The translations under genes were made by a program, and so were the position numbers. From the NCBI RefSeq assembly GCF_017114865.1, contig NZ_JADEYH010000022.1:21640-85639 (forward strand): 64,000 nucleotides of DNA, read 5' to 3'. The first letter of the stretch is position 1; each line of letters starts with the position of its first letter. Origin of the DNA: Streptomyces verrucosisporus (lineage in GTDB: Bacteria > Actinomycetota > Actinomycetes > Streptomycetales > Streptomycetaceae). This document shows positions 1-7,623 of the stretch, piece by piece. The notes beneath the pieces were generated by a model. It searched no databases, was not told the DNA's origin, and saw only the letters and a list, made by a program, of their open reading frames with translations.

Positions 1-1
1 C

Positions 2-409
2 CGGGGGTCGCGGGCGGTGTTCTCCACGGGGGCGGAGGCGGTCAACAAGGACACCATCAAGGCGGCCGGTCTCACTCCGGTGGACGCGTCGAAGTACCAG
101 CTGGTACCGGTGACTCGTGAGGCGGCGATCCGGGACTGGGTCGTCGAGTGCGGGCACACCTACCGCACCGGTGGTGCGTTCTACCAGCTGAGCAAGTCGG
201 AGAAGGTCCAGGCGCGGAAGCGGATCGCAGTGCTGGAGAAGAAGACGGACCGGGTTTACACCGGGCCCGAGGCCCGGGCCCTGCTCGGCCTGCCGGACGT
301 GGAAGTGCGCGTCAAGCCGGACCACAACGACGACTTCACGATCTTCGTGCAGAGCACCAGCGTGAACCGGAAACTCATACCGAACACGCGGCTGCTGCTC
401 ATGCTCTGA
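2..409 (+). CDS. C-terminal part of an unidentified protein (5' end outside window)
   Basis: The reading frame is open to the left edge of the window, so this is the 3' part of a longer gene; the first GTG, at 17, is probably internal. The visible 135 residues are soluble, without signal peptide or membrane helix. They contain a WVVECGHTYRTGGAFYQLSK segment and a charged KSEKVQARKRI stretch, then a beta-rich tail ending in LIPNTRLLLML. Codon use is typical of the window. I do not recognise the family. An 18-bp hairpin follows about 100 nt after the stop and probably ends the transcript. Function cannot be inferred from this piece. Confidence 0.7.
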   Translation, partial: RGSRAVFSTGAEAVNKDTIKAAGLTPVDASKYQLVPVTREAAIRDWVVECGHTYRTGGAFYQLSKSEKVQARKRIAVLEKKTDRVYTGPEARALLGLPDVEVRVKPDHNDDFTIFVQSTSVNRKLIPNTRLLLML

Positions 410-506
410 CGCCCCGGAAACCCCGTCGCGCCCTGGATGCCCGTTCCGTCCCGACGCACCCCGTCGGCAACGGAGCCGGCGGTCGCGGGCGTACCGCGGG
501 AGCACA

Positions 507-549
507 CGGCGCTCGGTCCGGCGCCGCCTCCGCGCCGGACCGAGCGCCG
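507..549. terminator. GC-rich hairpin, likely terminator
   Basis: Perfect 18-bp inverted repeat (507-524 with 532-549, arm beginning CGGCGCTCGG) around a 7-nt loop. It has no U-tract, as is usual for actinomycete terminators. It lies after the partial gene and before the heliorhodopsin leader. Confidence 0.75.
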
Positions 550-726
550 CCACGGAAGTGACGGTATCGGCCGGACCGTGGACCGTACCGGGGCGGAAGC
601 CGGGCTGTGGCAGTCCCCTGAGCCAATCCGGTGGCTTCCGGCGGGGCGGTGCCGTGACTGCCGTGGCTCCGGACGAGCCGGTACGACCATGCACAGGTGC
701 GGCGTCGTCGACCCCCGGGAGGAACC
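550..726 (+). promoter_or_regulatory. Heliorhodopsin upstream region with possible structured RNA leader
   Basis: This stretch holds no gene. The arms GGCAGTC (609-615) and GACTGCC (656-662) pair exactly and enclose a small hairpin, AGCCA (621-625) with TGGCT (632-636). A second hairpin, GGCTC/GAGCC, lies at 665-679. A clear ribosome binding site (GGGAGGA) precedes the ATG at 727. I could not match the fold to a known riboswitch class, and no convincing -10/-35 pair is obvious. Confidence 0.35.
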
Positions 727-1509
727 ATGAGGAGACAGGACGGCACAACGGTGGCCACCGGCGTCACCGCCGAACGCCTGGCCGGACTCCGCGCATGGAA
801 TCTGGGGCTCACGCTGCTGCACCTGGTCCAGGCCGCGGCGGTCGTGCTCCTGGCCGGGGGCTTCTCGATCACCGTCACCTCCTCCGTCCCCGAGGGACCG
901 CCCGGGACGGCCGCGCCCGCCCCCCAAGCGCTGTTCGACGTGCCGATCGGCTGGGCCGTCGCCGTCTTCCTCGCCCTGGCGGCGCTGGACCATCTGCTGA
1001 CGGCGACGGTGTTCCGCGGCGTCTACGAACGTGACCTCAGCCGCGGCATCAACCGGTTCCGGTGGCTGGAGTACGCGCTGAGCGCGACCCTGATGGTGCT
1101 CCTCATCGGCTTCTACTCGGGCATCACCAACATCAACGCCGTCATCACCGTCATCGGGGCCAATGTCGGGATGATCCTGTTCGGCTGGGTCGAGGAGGTG
1201 ATGAACCCGCCAGGCCGGGTGGCGACCACGATGCTTCCCTTCTGGTTCGGGACGCTGGTGGGCGTGACGCCGTGGATCTCCATCGCGTACAACATCGTCG
1301 CGGCCGAGACCGTCCCCGGTTTCGTGTACGGGATCGTCCTCGTCCAGGCGGCCCTGTTCTTCAGCTTCGGTCTCAACCAGTGGCTCCAGTACCGCGGAGT
1401 CGGCCGGTGGTCCGACTACGCGTACGGCGAGAAGGCCTATCTGGTCCTCAGCCTGGTGGCGAAGTCACTCCTGGCCTGGCAGATCTTCGCCGGCTCGCTG
1501 GCCGGCTGA
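727..1509 (+). CDS. Heliorhodopsin (retinal-binding seven-helix membrane protein)
   Basis: This 260-residue protein has seven hydrophobic segments and the signatures of heliorhodopsins, which are inverted-topology microbial rhodopsins. The Schiff-base lysine is K246 in LVLSLVAKSLLAWQIF of helix 7. The counter-ion glutamate is E115 in RFRWLEYALSATLM of helix 3. Conserved histidines sit at about 32 and 89, and helix 4-5 carries the typical INAVITVIGANVGMILFGWVEE. The ATG at 727 is chosen because GGGAGGA lies just upstream; the frame is open further 5' but reads as non-coding. Family knowledge: heliorhodopsins have slow photocycles and are usually non-pumping, with signalling or enzyme-regulating roles proposed. 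No beta-carotene cleavage (Blh) gene is visible. A carotenoid-tailoring operon begins 4.1 kb downstream. Confidence 0.93.
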   Translation: MRRQDGTTVATGVTAERLAGLRAWNLGLTLLHLVQAAAVVLLAGGFSITVTSSVPEGPPGTAAPAPQALFDVPIGWAVAVFLALAALDHLLTATVFRGVYERDLSRGINRFRWLEYALSATLMVLLIGFYSGITNINAVITVIGANVGMILFGWVEEVMNPPGRVATTMLPFWFGTLVGVTPWISIAYNIVAAETVPGFVYGIVLVQAALFFSFGLNQWLQYRGVGRWSDYAYGEKAYLVLSLVAKSLLAWQIFAGSLAG

Positions 1510-1543
1510 GTCCGGATCGTCCCGGAGGCCGGGCACAGGGGTC

Positions 1544-4285
1544 TCACGCGCCGCGCCGCGCCGTGTGCCCTCGGTCCGCGTGGCCCCGTCCCGCCCGCAG
1601 GACGCGCCAGAGGTGTTCCGTCAGCAGCACGCAGGAGGCGGTGGCCAGACACACCCCCCACTGCGCGGGCGTGAGGGAGACGGTGTCGAAGACACCGTGG
1701 GCGAAGGGGACCTGCACGGCGACGATCTGCAGCACGAGGACGACCGCCAGGCTGACCCACAGAGTGCGGTTGCGCAACTGGTGGCGGCCGAGGACGGGGC
1801 CGTCCTCGCTGCGCGCGTTCAGCGCGTTGAACAACTGGAAGAGCACGAACGTGGTGAAGGCCATGGTCGCGGCGGTCGCGGAGTCGGTGAGGTCCCGGGC
1901 CACCGCGAAGACCGCCAGCGTGCCGGCGGCCATGACCGCGCCGGCGCGGGCGATGGCACCCAGCCGGCGGGCGCCCAGGATGCGCTCGCCGGGCGGCCGG
2001 GGCGGACGGCGCATGATGCCGTCCCGCGGCGGGTCGATGCCCAGGGCCATGGCGGGCGGCCCGTCCATGATGATGTTGACCCACAGCAGCTGGATCGCGG
2101 TCATGGGGGCGGGCAGTCCGGCCAGCACGGTGGTGAGCAGGGTGAGGATGGCGCCGACGTTGGTGGACAGCTGGAAGCGGACGAAGGTGGTGATGTTGTC
2201 GTAGATGGAGCGGCCCTCGCGCACCGCCCGGACGATGGTGGAGAAGTCGTCGTCGGTCAGCACCATGTCGGCGGCCTCCTTGGCGACATCGGTGCCGGTG
2301 ATGCCCATGGCGACACCGATGTGCGCGGCGCGCAGGGCGGCGGCGTCGTTGACCCCGTCACCGGTCATGGCCACGATGTGGCCGCGCTGCGCGAGGGCAC
2401 GGACGATGGTGACCTTGTGCTCGGGGGCGACGCGGGCGAAGATGCCGATCCCGTCGATGCGCGAGGCGAGTTCCTCGCCGCTCATCCGGGTCAGTTCGGC
2501 GCCGGTGACGACATCGCCGGTGATGCCGAGTTCGCGGGCGATGGCGGCAGCTGTGTCGGCGTGGTCCCCCGTGATCATTTTGACGGTGACCCCGGCCTCC
2601 TGGGCCAGGGCGACGGCGTCGCGGGCCTGGGCACGAGGCGGGTCGGCGATTCCGGCGACCGCCGTCAGGGTCAGCCCCGCCACCTGCTGCGGCTGCGGTC
2701 GTCCGGTGGTGGTGGCGGTGGTGGCGGTGGCCGCGCCCAGGACGCGCAGGCCCTGGCCACCCAGCCGGGTGGCGGCGGCCATGATCTCCCGGCGCCGCTC
2801 GTCGTCCATGGGGACGGGGCCCTGTTCGGTCAGGAGGTGGGTGCAGCGGTCCAGCAGCACGTCGACGGCGCCCTTGGCGTGGACGCGGGTGGACCCGTCG
2901 GCCTCGGTGTGGAAGGTGGCCATGTACTTGGCGGCCGGGTCGAAGGGCACCTCGCCGGTGCGCGGTGTGCGGGTGCGCAGCGTCTCGGGGTCGAGGCCGG
3001 TCTTGGCGGCGAGCACGAGCACGGCGGCTTCGGTGGGATCCCCGATGATGCCGTCGCCGGTGAGACGGGCGTCGTTGCACAGTGCGAACGGCAGGGCCGC
3101 GTCCCGCGGGTCCGCGGCCGCCGGCCCGGTGCCGGCCGGGCGCACGCTGCCGGCGGTGCCGTAGCCGTCGCCGGTCACCTCGTAGAAGCGTCCGGCCGAC
3201 CACAGGGACCGGACGGTCATCTCGTTCAGGGTCAGGGTGCCGGTCTTGTCACTGCACACCACGGTCGCGGAACCGAGGGCCTCCACGGAGGCCAGGCGCT
3301 TGACGATGGCGCCCCGGCGGGCCATCCGGTGCACACCCAGGGCCAGGGTGAGCGCGAGGACGGCGGGCAGGCCTTCGGGGATCGCGGCGACCGCCAGTGC
3401 CACGGCGCGCAGAGCGAGATCGGCCAGGTCCTCTCCGCGTACCAGGGACGCGATCGTGTAGGCGGCCACCGCGACACCGCTGATCAGGGCCAGTCGCCGA
3501 CCCAGGCTGTCCATCTGAACCTGCAGCGGGCTGGGCGGTTCGGTGCCGGCGCGCAGCGCCGCGGCGATCCGGCCGACCTCGGTGCGCATGCCGGTGGCGG
3601 TCACGATCATCTCGGCGCGGCCGCGGGTCAGGGCGGTGTTCATGAACAGCATGCCGGTGCGTTCGGCGACGGGCACCGGGTCCTCACCGCCGGCCGGGTT
3701 GGGCGCGGTCGACTTGGCGACGGGGTGGGACTCGCCGGTCAGCGTGGCCTCGGCGGCCTCGACGGACTCCGCGACCGCCAGGCGGCCGTCGGCCGGGATA
3801 CGGTCACCGGCTTCGAGCAGGACCACGTCACCGGGCACCAGGGTGCGGGCCTGGACCACCTGTACCCGTCCGTCACGGCGCACCCGGGCGGTGGGCACCA
3901 GCATCTGCCGCAGCGCCTCCAGGCTGCGCTCGGCACGTCGTTCCTGCAGATAGCCGATGACGGCGTTGAGGAAGAGGACGGCGGTGATGACGACGGCGTC
4001 CTTGATCTCGCCGATGACGCCGGCGACGACCGCGGCGGCGAGCAGGATGCCGATCAACCAGCTGCGGAACTGGTCCAGCAGACGCAGCAACTGCGGCCGA
4101 CGGGCGGGTTCGGCCAGCGAGTTGGTGCCCCAGTCGGCGGCCCGCCGCTGCGCCTCCTGCGCGGACAGGCCCGCGGACGGGTCCACGCCGAGAAGCCCGG
4201 CCACCCGCGCCGCATCGCGCAGATGGGCGTCGGCCACCGGTTCAAGGGCGTGCGGCGGGGCCGCGCCGGGCGGCTGCTGGGCCAT
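1544..4285 (-). CDS. P2-type cation-transporting ATPase
   Basis: A 913-residue P-type ATPase of normal length. In order: an N-terminal cation-ATPase domain (about 15-90); first helix pair; actuator domain with TGES (183-186); fourth helix with the AIPEGLPAVLAL selectivity motif; phosphorylation loop DKTGTLT (near 345); nucleotide-binding domain; MITGDHADT and MTGDGVNDAAALRAAHIGVAMG hinge motifs; and a C-terminal helix bundle ending in an HMA/SERCA-like region. The PEGLP motif and layout fit P2A pumps (calcium or manganese export), but the ion cannot be settled by eye. The ATG at 4285 has AAAGGAG upstream. The gene converges with heliorhodopsin, with only 34 nt between the stops. A long open frame on the opposite strand is an artefact of GC bias. 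Confidence 0.93.
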   Translation of the reverse strand: MAQQPPGAAPPHALEPVADAHLRDAARVAGLLGVDPSAGLSAQEAQRRAADWGTNSLAEPARRPQLLRLLDQFRSWLIGILLAAAVVAGVIGEIKDAVVITAVLFLNAVIGYLQERRAERSLEALRQMLVPTARVRRDGRVQVVQARTLVPGDVVLLEAGDRIPADGRLAVAESVEAAEATLTGESHPVAKSTAPNPAGGEDPVPVAERTGMLFMNTALTRGRAEMIVTATGMRTEVGRIAAALRAGTEPPSPLQVQMDSLGRRLALISGVAVAAYTIASLVRGEDLADLALRAVALAVAAIPEGLPAVLALTLALGVHRMARRGAIVKRLASVEALGSATVVCSDKTGTLTLNEMTVRSLWSAGRFYEVTGDGYGTAGSVRPAGTGPAAADPRDAALPFALCNDARLTGDGIIGDPTEAAVLVLAAKTGLDPETLRTRTPRTGEVPFDPAAKYMATFHTEADGSTRVHAKGAVDVLLDRCTHLLTEQGPVPMDDERRREIMAAATRLGGQGLRVLGAATATTATTTGRPQPQQVAGLTLTAVAGIADPPRAQARDAVALAQEAGVTVKMITGDHADTAAAIARELGITGDVVTGAELTRMSGEELASRIDGIGIFARVAPEHKVTIVRALAQRGHIVAMTGDGVNDAAALRAAHIGVAMGITGTDVAKEAADMVLTDDDFSTIVRAVREGRSIYDNITTFVRFQLSTNVGAILTLLTTVLAGLPAPMTAIQLLWVNIIMDGPPAMALGIDPPRDGIMRRPPRPPGERILGARRLGAIARAGAVMAAGTLAVFAVARDLTDSATAATMAFTTFVLFQLFNALNARSEDGPVLGRHQLRNRTLWVSLAVVLVLQIVAVQVPFAHGVFDTVSLTPAQWGVCLATASCVLLTEHLWRVLRAGRGHADRGHTARRGA

Positions 4286-4691
4286 GAACGGTTACTCCTT
4301 TACGCGCAGGGCTACGGCGGGTGGGGAGGTGGCACGGCAGGGCCCGGCCGACCGGGTGACGGCGCCGCTCCGGGGGCAGGCGGCGAAGCCTTCCCCTTCG
4401 ACGGCCACCGGGGCACTCATCCCGCTCTCCTGTCCCCGAAGGCCGCCGGCAAGCGGCCTTCCGTCTTCCAGCCTCGGCGACACCGCTCCCTTCGGCCAGG
4501 GACCGACCGGTTCCCCAAGGGGGCCGGCCGGCCCTGTCGGGCACCGGCCTGCACAGGCACGCACGGACCGGGAGAGCGACGGCATCGGTGCTCGGATACC
4601 CACCGGCTCCCGCCGGATCCCCGGGCTCGTCCGGTCACCGCGATGCCCACCGCGCCGGCCGGTACGGCCGGCGGCCGGACCGCGCCGTGGC
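4286..4691. other. Intergenic region with one hairpin
   Basis: No gene is supported. A 9-bp inverted repeat at 4438-4461 (GAAGGCCGC, 6-nt loop, GCGGCCTTC) could end the leftward transcript coming from the SUKH-Lsr2 gene. The 30 nt next to 4285 hold the ribosome binding site of the ATPase gene. Nothing else is recognisable. Confidence 0.5.
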
Positions 4692-5372
4692 TCATCCGGG
4701 GTGGGCTTCTTCCCACGCCTGGAGGACCACCGCGGGGATGCGTCCGCGGTCGGGAAGGCCGTAGCCGTTGGCGCGGGCCCAGGCGCGTACGGCCCGGGAG
4801 TCGATGCGCCGCCCGCGACCGGGCTCCGGCACCGACGCGGAGGTGGTGCGGGCGGGTGACGGGGTGAAGAAGGTCCCGGCGCCGAGGAGGTCTTCGGGGA
4901 AGACGGGGACCTGGACTCGCCGGCTGAGGACGGCTGCGAGGAAGCCGGTGAGGGGGCCGTCGAAGGTGTACCAGGTGCGGCCGCAGGACTGGTTGACGGT
5001 GATGCGCCAGGTATCGGGGGCGGTGCGTGGTGCGGTGATCCAGAACAAGTGGTCGCCGTTGTCGGTCACCCCGACGGCGAACAGCGCCTGAGGATCATGG
5101 GGGACGGGGAACCTGCCCTGGCCGCGGTCCCGGGTGAGCTGGTCGCGCAGGGTGGCGGGCATGGGGCCGGTGAGGTTGGCCCATGGGGTGGGAGCGTGGG
5201 GGTGGTAAATGTGGAGGAAGTCGCAGAACGCGCCGGGCCCGTAGACGGAGGCCAGGTGCTTGTGGTCACCGGGCAGGCGCGTGCCGAGGGTGGTCTCGAC
5301 GGTCGGCCAGTCCACGGCCGGGGCGCCGGCGGGCGGAGGGCAGAGCCGGATCAGGTCGTCGAGAGCGGTCAC
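4692..5372 (-). CDS. SUKH (SMI1/KNR4)-like protein fused to an Lsr2-type DNA-binding tail
   Basis: The 226-residue protein has two parts. Residues 1-160 resemble actinobacterial SMI1/KNR4 (SUKH) proteins: VDWPTVETTLGTRLPGDHKHL, YGPGAFCDFLHIY, FAVGVTDNGDHLFWIT and a final LTGFLAAVLSRRVQVPVFP. Residues about 185-226 (RRIDSRAVRAWARANGYGLP and the following DRGRIPAVVLQAWEEAH) closely match the C-terminal DNA-binding helices of Lsr2, the xenogeneic-silencing nucleoid protein, including the R-G-R/Q-I-P-type loop that inserts in AT-rich minor grooves (here RGRIP). SUKH proteins are often immunity proteins against polymorphic toxins, but no toxin gene lies nearby. It may be a DNA-tethered sensor. The start at 5372 is the first ATG; the gene is monocistronic. 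Confidence 0.8.
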   Translation of the reverse strand: MTALDDLIRLCPPPAGAPAVDWPTVETTLGTRLPGDHKHLASVYGPGAFCDFLHIYHPHAPTPWANLTGPMPATLRDQLTRDRGQGRFPVPHDPQALFAVGVTDNGDHLFWITAPRTAPDTWRITVNQSCGRTWYTFDGPLTGFLAAVLSRRVQVPVFPEDLLGAGTFFTPSPARTTSASVPEPGRGRRIDSRAVRAWARANGYGLPDRGRIPAVVLQAWEEAHPG

Positions 5373-5643
5373 AGGGCTCCTCGGCGGTTTCGCTGCTGCT
5401 GTGCAGGCGGGATCGTTCTGGTGGCCAGGGCGTCAGCGTATCCGCGTGTCTCTGTCGCGAGGCGGTGCGCCCTGGTCGCAGGCCCTTGCGGGCATGGTCC
5501 ATACGGCGGCGGACGCTCTCGTACGCGCGGGCCCTTGCGCCGTGCCGAGGGCGTCCGCGGGCCTCGCGCCGTCGTGTGGTCCGTACCGGTGAAGCCCGTG
5601 GTGCCGGTCTCGCCGCCTCGGCTGTGGGACCGGTCCGTCTCCC

Positions 5644-5649
5644 TATGCT
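5644..5649 (+). promoter_or_regulatory. Candidate -10 box (TATGCT) for a leaderless carotenoid operon
   Basis: TATGCT ends 6 nt before the ATG at 5656, and no ribosome binding site is present. This spacing is typical of leaderless Streptomyces messages that begin at the start codon. No good -35 match is seen, so an ECF or other alternative sigma factor is possible (inference). Confidence 0.45.
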
Positions 5650-5655
5650 CGTCGC

Positions 5656-6501
5656 ATGGTTCAGGTACGGGAACGGCCGGCGCTGCGCCGTGGGCACGGA
5701 GCCGGCCGGCGAACGGCCTGGGCTCTGGCCGCGGCCGCGGTGCTGTGCCAGATTCCTTACCCGTTGGTATCCGGTCCCTGGCGCGATGCGCTCACCGTCG
5801 CCGGCGTGGCGGTCTTCTGTCTGGCCTCCCTCACGGCCGCCGCTCTGCGGCACGGTGCGCGGGGCCCGCTGGCGCTGTTCACGGTGGCGGGGCTGGGGGG
5901 CCTGGCGGTGGAGGCCGTGGGGGTGCGTACGGGTTTTCCGTTCGGCTCCTACCACTACACGGGCTCCCTGGGACCGAGCTTGGCGGGGGTGCCGGTGGTG
6001 GTGCCTCTCGCCTGGATGATGATGGCCTGGCCCGCTCTGGAGGCGGGGCGCGTACTGGCCGGGGACCGCGGGCGTGCCGGGGCGCCCGTGTCCCGGATGC
6101 GGACGGCGGTGGTCGGGGGGTGGGCCCTGGCGTCCTGGGATGTCTTCCTCGATCCGCAGATGATCGACGCCGGTCACTGGGTCTGGTCGCACCCCCGTCC
6201 AGGGCTCCCGGGCGTGGAGGGCGTACCGCTGACCAACTTCGCCGGGTGGGTGGCCGTGTCCGTGGCCATGGTCGCCGCCGTGGACGCCGTCTCCCGGCGC
6301 TCGGTGCGGCGGCCCGCCGGAAGCGGTACGACCGGCAGCCCGGCCGTCGTGCTGTACCTGTGGACCTACGCCTCGTCGGTGACGGCCTGCCTGGTCTTCT
6401 TCGGCCGCCCGCAGGTGGCGCTGGTCGGGGGAGCGCTGATGGGCCTGGTCGCCGTGCCGCTGGCCGTGCGGGTGGCGGGCGCCGCCGGGAGACGGGTGTG
6501 A
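5656..6501 (+). CDS. cruF: CruF-like carotenoid hydratase (DUF422 membrane protein)
   Basis: A 281-residue integral membrane protein of the DUF422/CruF carotenoid biosynthesis family. About seven hydrophobic segments are visible. Family motifs include EAVGVRTGFPFGSYHYTGSL, VPLAWMMMAWPALEAGR and the acidic ASWDVFLDPQMIDAGHWVW, followed by PLTNFAGWVAVS. Characterised CruF proteins add water to the psi end (C-1',2' hydratase) of acyclic or monocyclic carotenoids, making the hydroxyl that is later glycosylated. It is first in a three-gene operon. The TGA at 6499 overlaps the GTG of the next gene. No ribosome binding site is present, and a TATGCT box sits 6 nt upstream, so translation is probably leaderless. 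The exact substrate is not known. Confidence 0.85.
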   Translation: MVQVRERPALRRGHGAGRRTAWALAAAAVLCQIPYPLVSGPWRDALTVAGVAVFCLASLTAAALRHGARGPLALFTVAGLGGLAVEAVGVRTGFPFGSYHYTGSLGPSLAGVPVVVPLAWMMMAWPALEAGRVLAGDRGRAGAPVSRMRTAVVGGWALASWDVFLDPQMIDAGHWVWSHPRPGLPGVEGVPLTNFAGWVAVSVAMVAAVDAVSRRSVRRPAGSGTTGSPAVVLYLWTYASSVTACLVFFGRPQVALVGGALMGLVAVPLAVRVAGAAGRRV

Positions 6502-7622
6502 GCCGGCCCGGCCTCGCGCGGACGGCGGTCGCGGCGGGTTCGGTACTGGCGGTCGCCGGCGCCGTGCACAGCGCCTGGAACAGCAGGGCCCTGCGGACCC
6601 CGCCGGTGGATCCGCCGCCGGTGGCCGAGTCCGTGTCCCTGCTGATGCCGGTGCGCGACGAGGCCGGGCGCGTCGGCCCCGCGCTGCGGTCCCTGCTGGC
6701 TCAGGAGCGGGTGCCCCGGGCGGAGGTCATCGTGCTCGACGACCAGTCCACCGACGGCACCGGCGACGTGGTCCGCCGCCTGTGCGGACCGTACCGGCAC
6801 GCCCGGGTCGTGCGCGGCACGGCGCCCAGGCCCGGCTCCCCGGGCAAGGCGCACGCCTGCCACCAGCTCGCGTCGCTCGCACGGGGCAGCGTGCTGGTCT
6901 TCGTGGACGCGGACGTGGTGCTCGCGCCGCATGCGGTGGCGTCCTCGGTGGCGCTGCTGCGCTCGGCCGGACTCGATCTGGTCTCCCCCTTCCCCCGCCA
7001 GGTCGCCGAGGGGTCCGCCAACCGGCTTGTCCAGCCCCTGCTGCAGTGGTCGTGGCTGACGTCACTGCCGCTGCGGCGGGCGGAGACCTCGCCGCGGCCG
7101 GCGCTGTCCGCGGCGAACGGCCAGTTCCTGGTCGTGGACGCCACCGTCCTGCGCGGCTGCGGCGGCTTCGCCTCAGTCACGGACGAGGTCCTCGAGGACA
7201 TGGCGCTCGTCCGGGCGCTGAAGCGCTCCGGCGGCCGGGGCGGGATCGTGGACGGCAGCCGGATCGCGAGGTGCCGGATGTACGACGGCTGGCGCGATCT
7301 GCGTGAGGGGTACGGCAAGTCCCTGTGGGCGGCGTTCGGTTCCGGCGGTGGCGCGGCGGCGGTGTGCGCCCTCCTGACCTGGGCCTATGTGGTGCCACCG
7401 CTGGCGGCGCTGCGGGGGTCGCGATGGGGTGCGGCCGGATACGCCGCGGCCGTGGCGGGGCGGGCGCTGACCGCGCGGCGCACGGGCGGGCGGTGCTGGC
7501 CGGACGCGCTGGCCCACCCGTTTTCGGTGAGCCTGCTGGTGGCGCTGACGGCGCGGTCCTGGCTCGGTCACCGCCGCTCCACGCTGACGTGGAAGGGCAG
7601 ACCGCTGCGAGGGGTGCGCTGA
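6498..7622 (+). CDS. CruG-like family 2 glycosyltransferase
   Basis: The 374-residue protein has an N-terminal membrane anchor (about 8-26), a GT-A fold and C-terminal hydrophobic helices. GT2 signatures are SLLMPVRDEAGRVGPALRSL, VIVLDDQSTDGT, the DxD-like VFVDADVVL, SAANGQFLVVDATVLRGCGG and VLEDMALVRALKRSG. This is the architecture of CruG, which attaches a sugar to the hydroxyl made by CruF. The start is GTG at 6498 inside the preceding stop (GTGA overlap), indicating translational coupling. The next gene starts 1 nt after this stop. Inference: it glycosylates a hydroxylated carotenoid; a lipid acceptor cannot be excluded from sequence alone. Confidence 0.82.
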   Translation: MSRPGLARTAVAAGSVLAVAGAVHSAWNSRALRTPPVDPPPVAESVSLLMPVRDEAGRVGPALRSLLAQERVPRAEVIVLDDQSTDGTGDVVRRLCGPYRHARVVRGTAPRPGSPGKAHACHQLASLARGSVLVFVDADVVLAPHAVASSVALLRSAGLDLVSPFPRQVAEGSANRLVQPLLQWSWLTSLPLRRAETSPRPALSAANGQFLVVDATVLRGCGGFASVTDEVLEDMALVRALKRSGGRGGIVDGSRIARCRMYDGWRDLREGYGKSLWAAFGSGGGAAAVCALLTWAYVVPPLAALRGSRWGAAGYAAAVAGRALTARRTGGRCWPDALAHPFSVSLLVALTARSWLGHRRSTLTWKGRPLRGVR

Positions 7623-7623
7623 G

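Noticed and set aside
550..726. Cobalamin or other known riboswitch before heliorhodopsin
   Set aside because: Stems are present but none of the conserved motifs of the riboswitch classes I know could be matched.
1565..4867. An 1100-codon open frame on the plus strand
   Set aside because: It is exactly antisense to the P-type ATPase, with low-complexity Gly/Asp/His-rich translation; it comes from GC bias at third positions.
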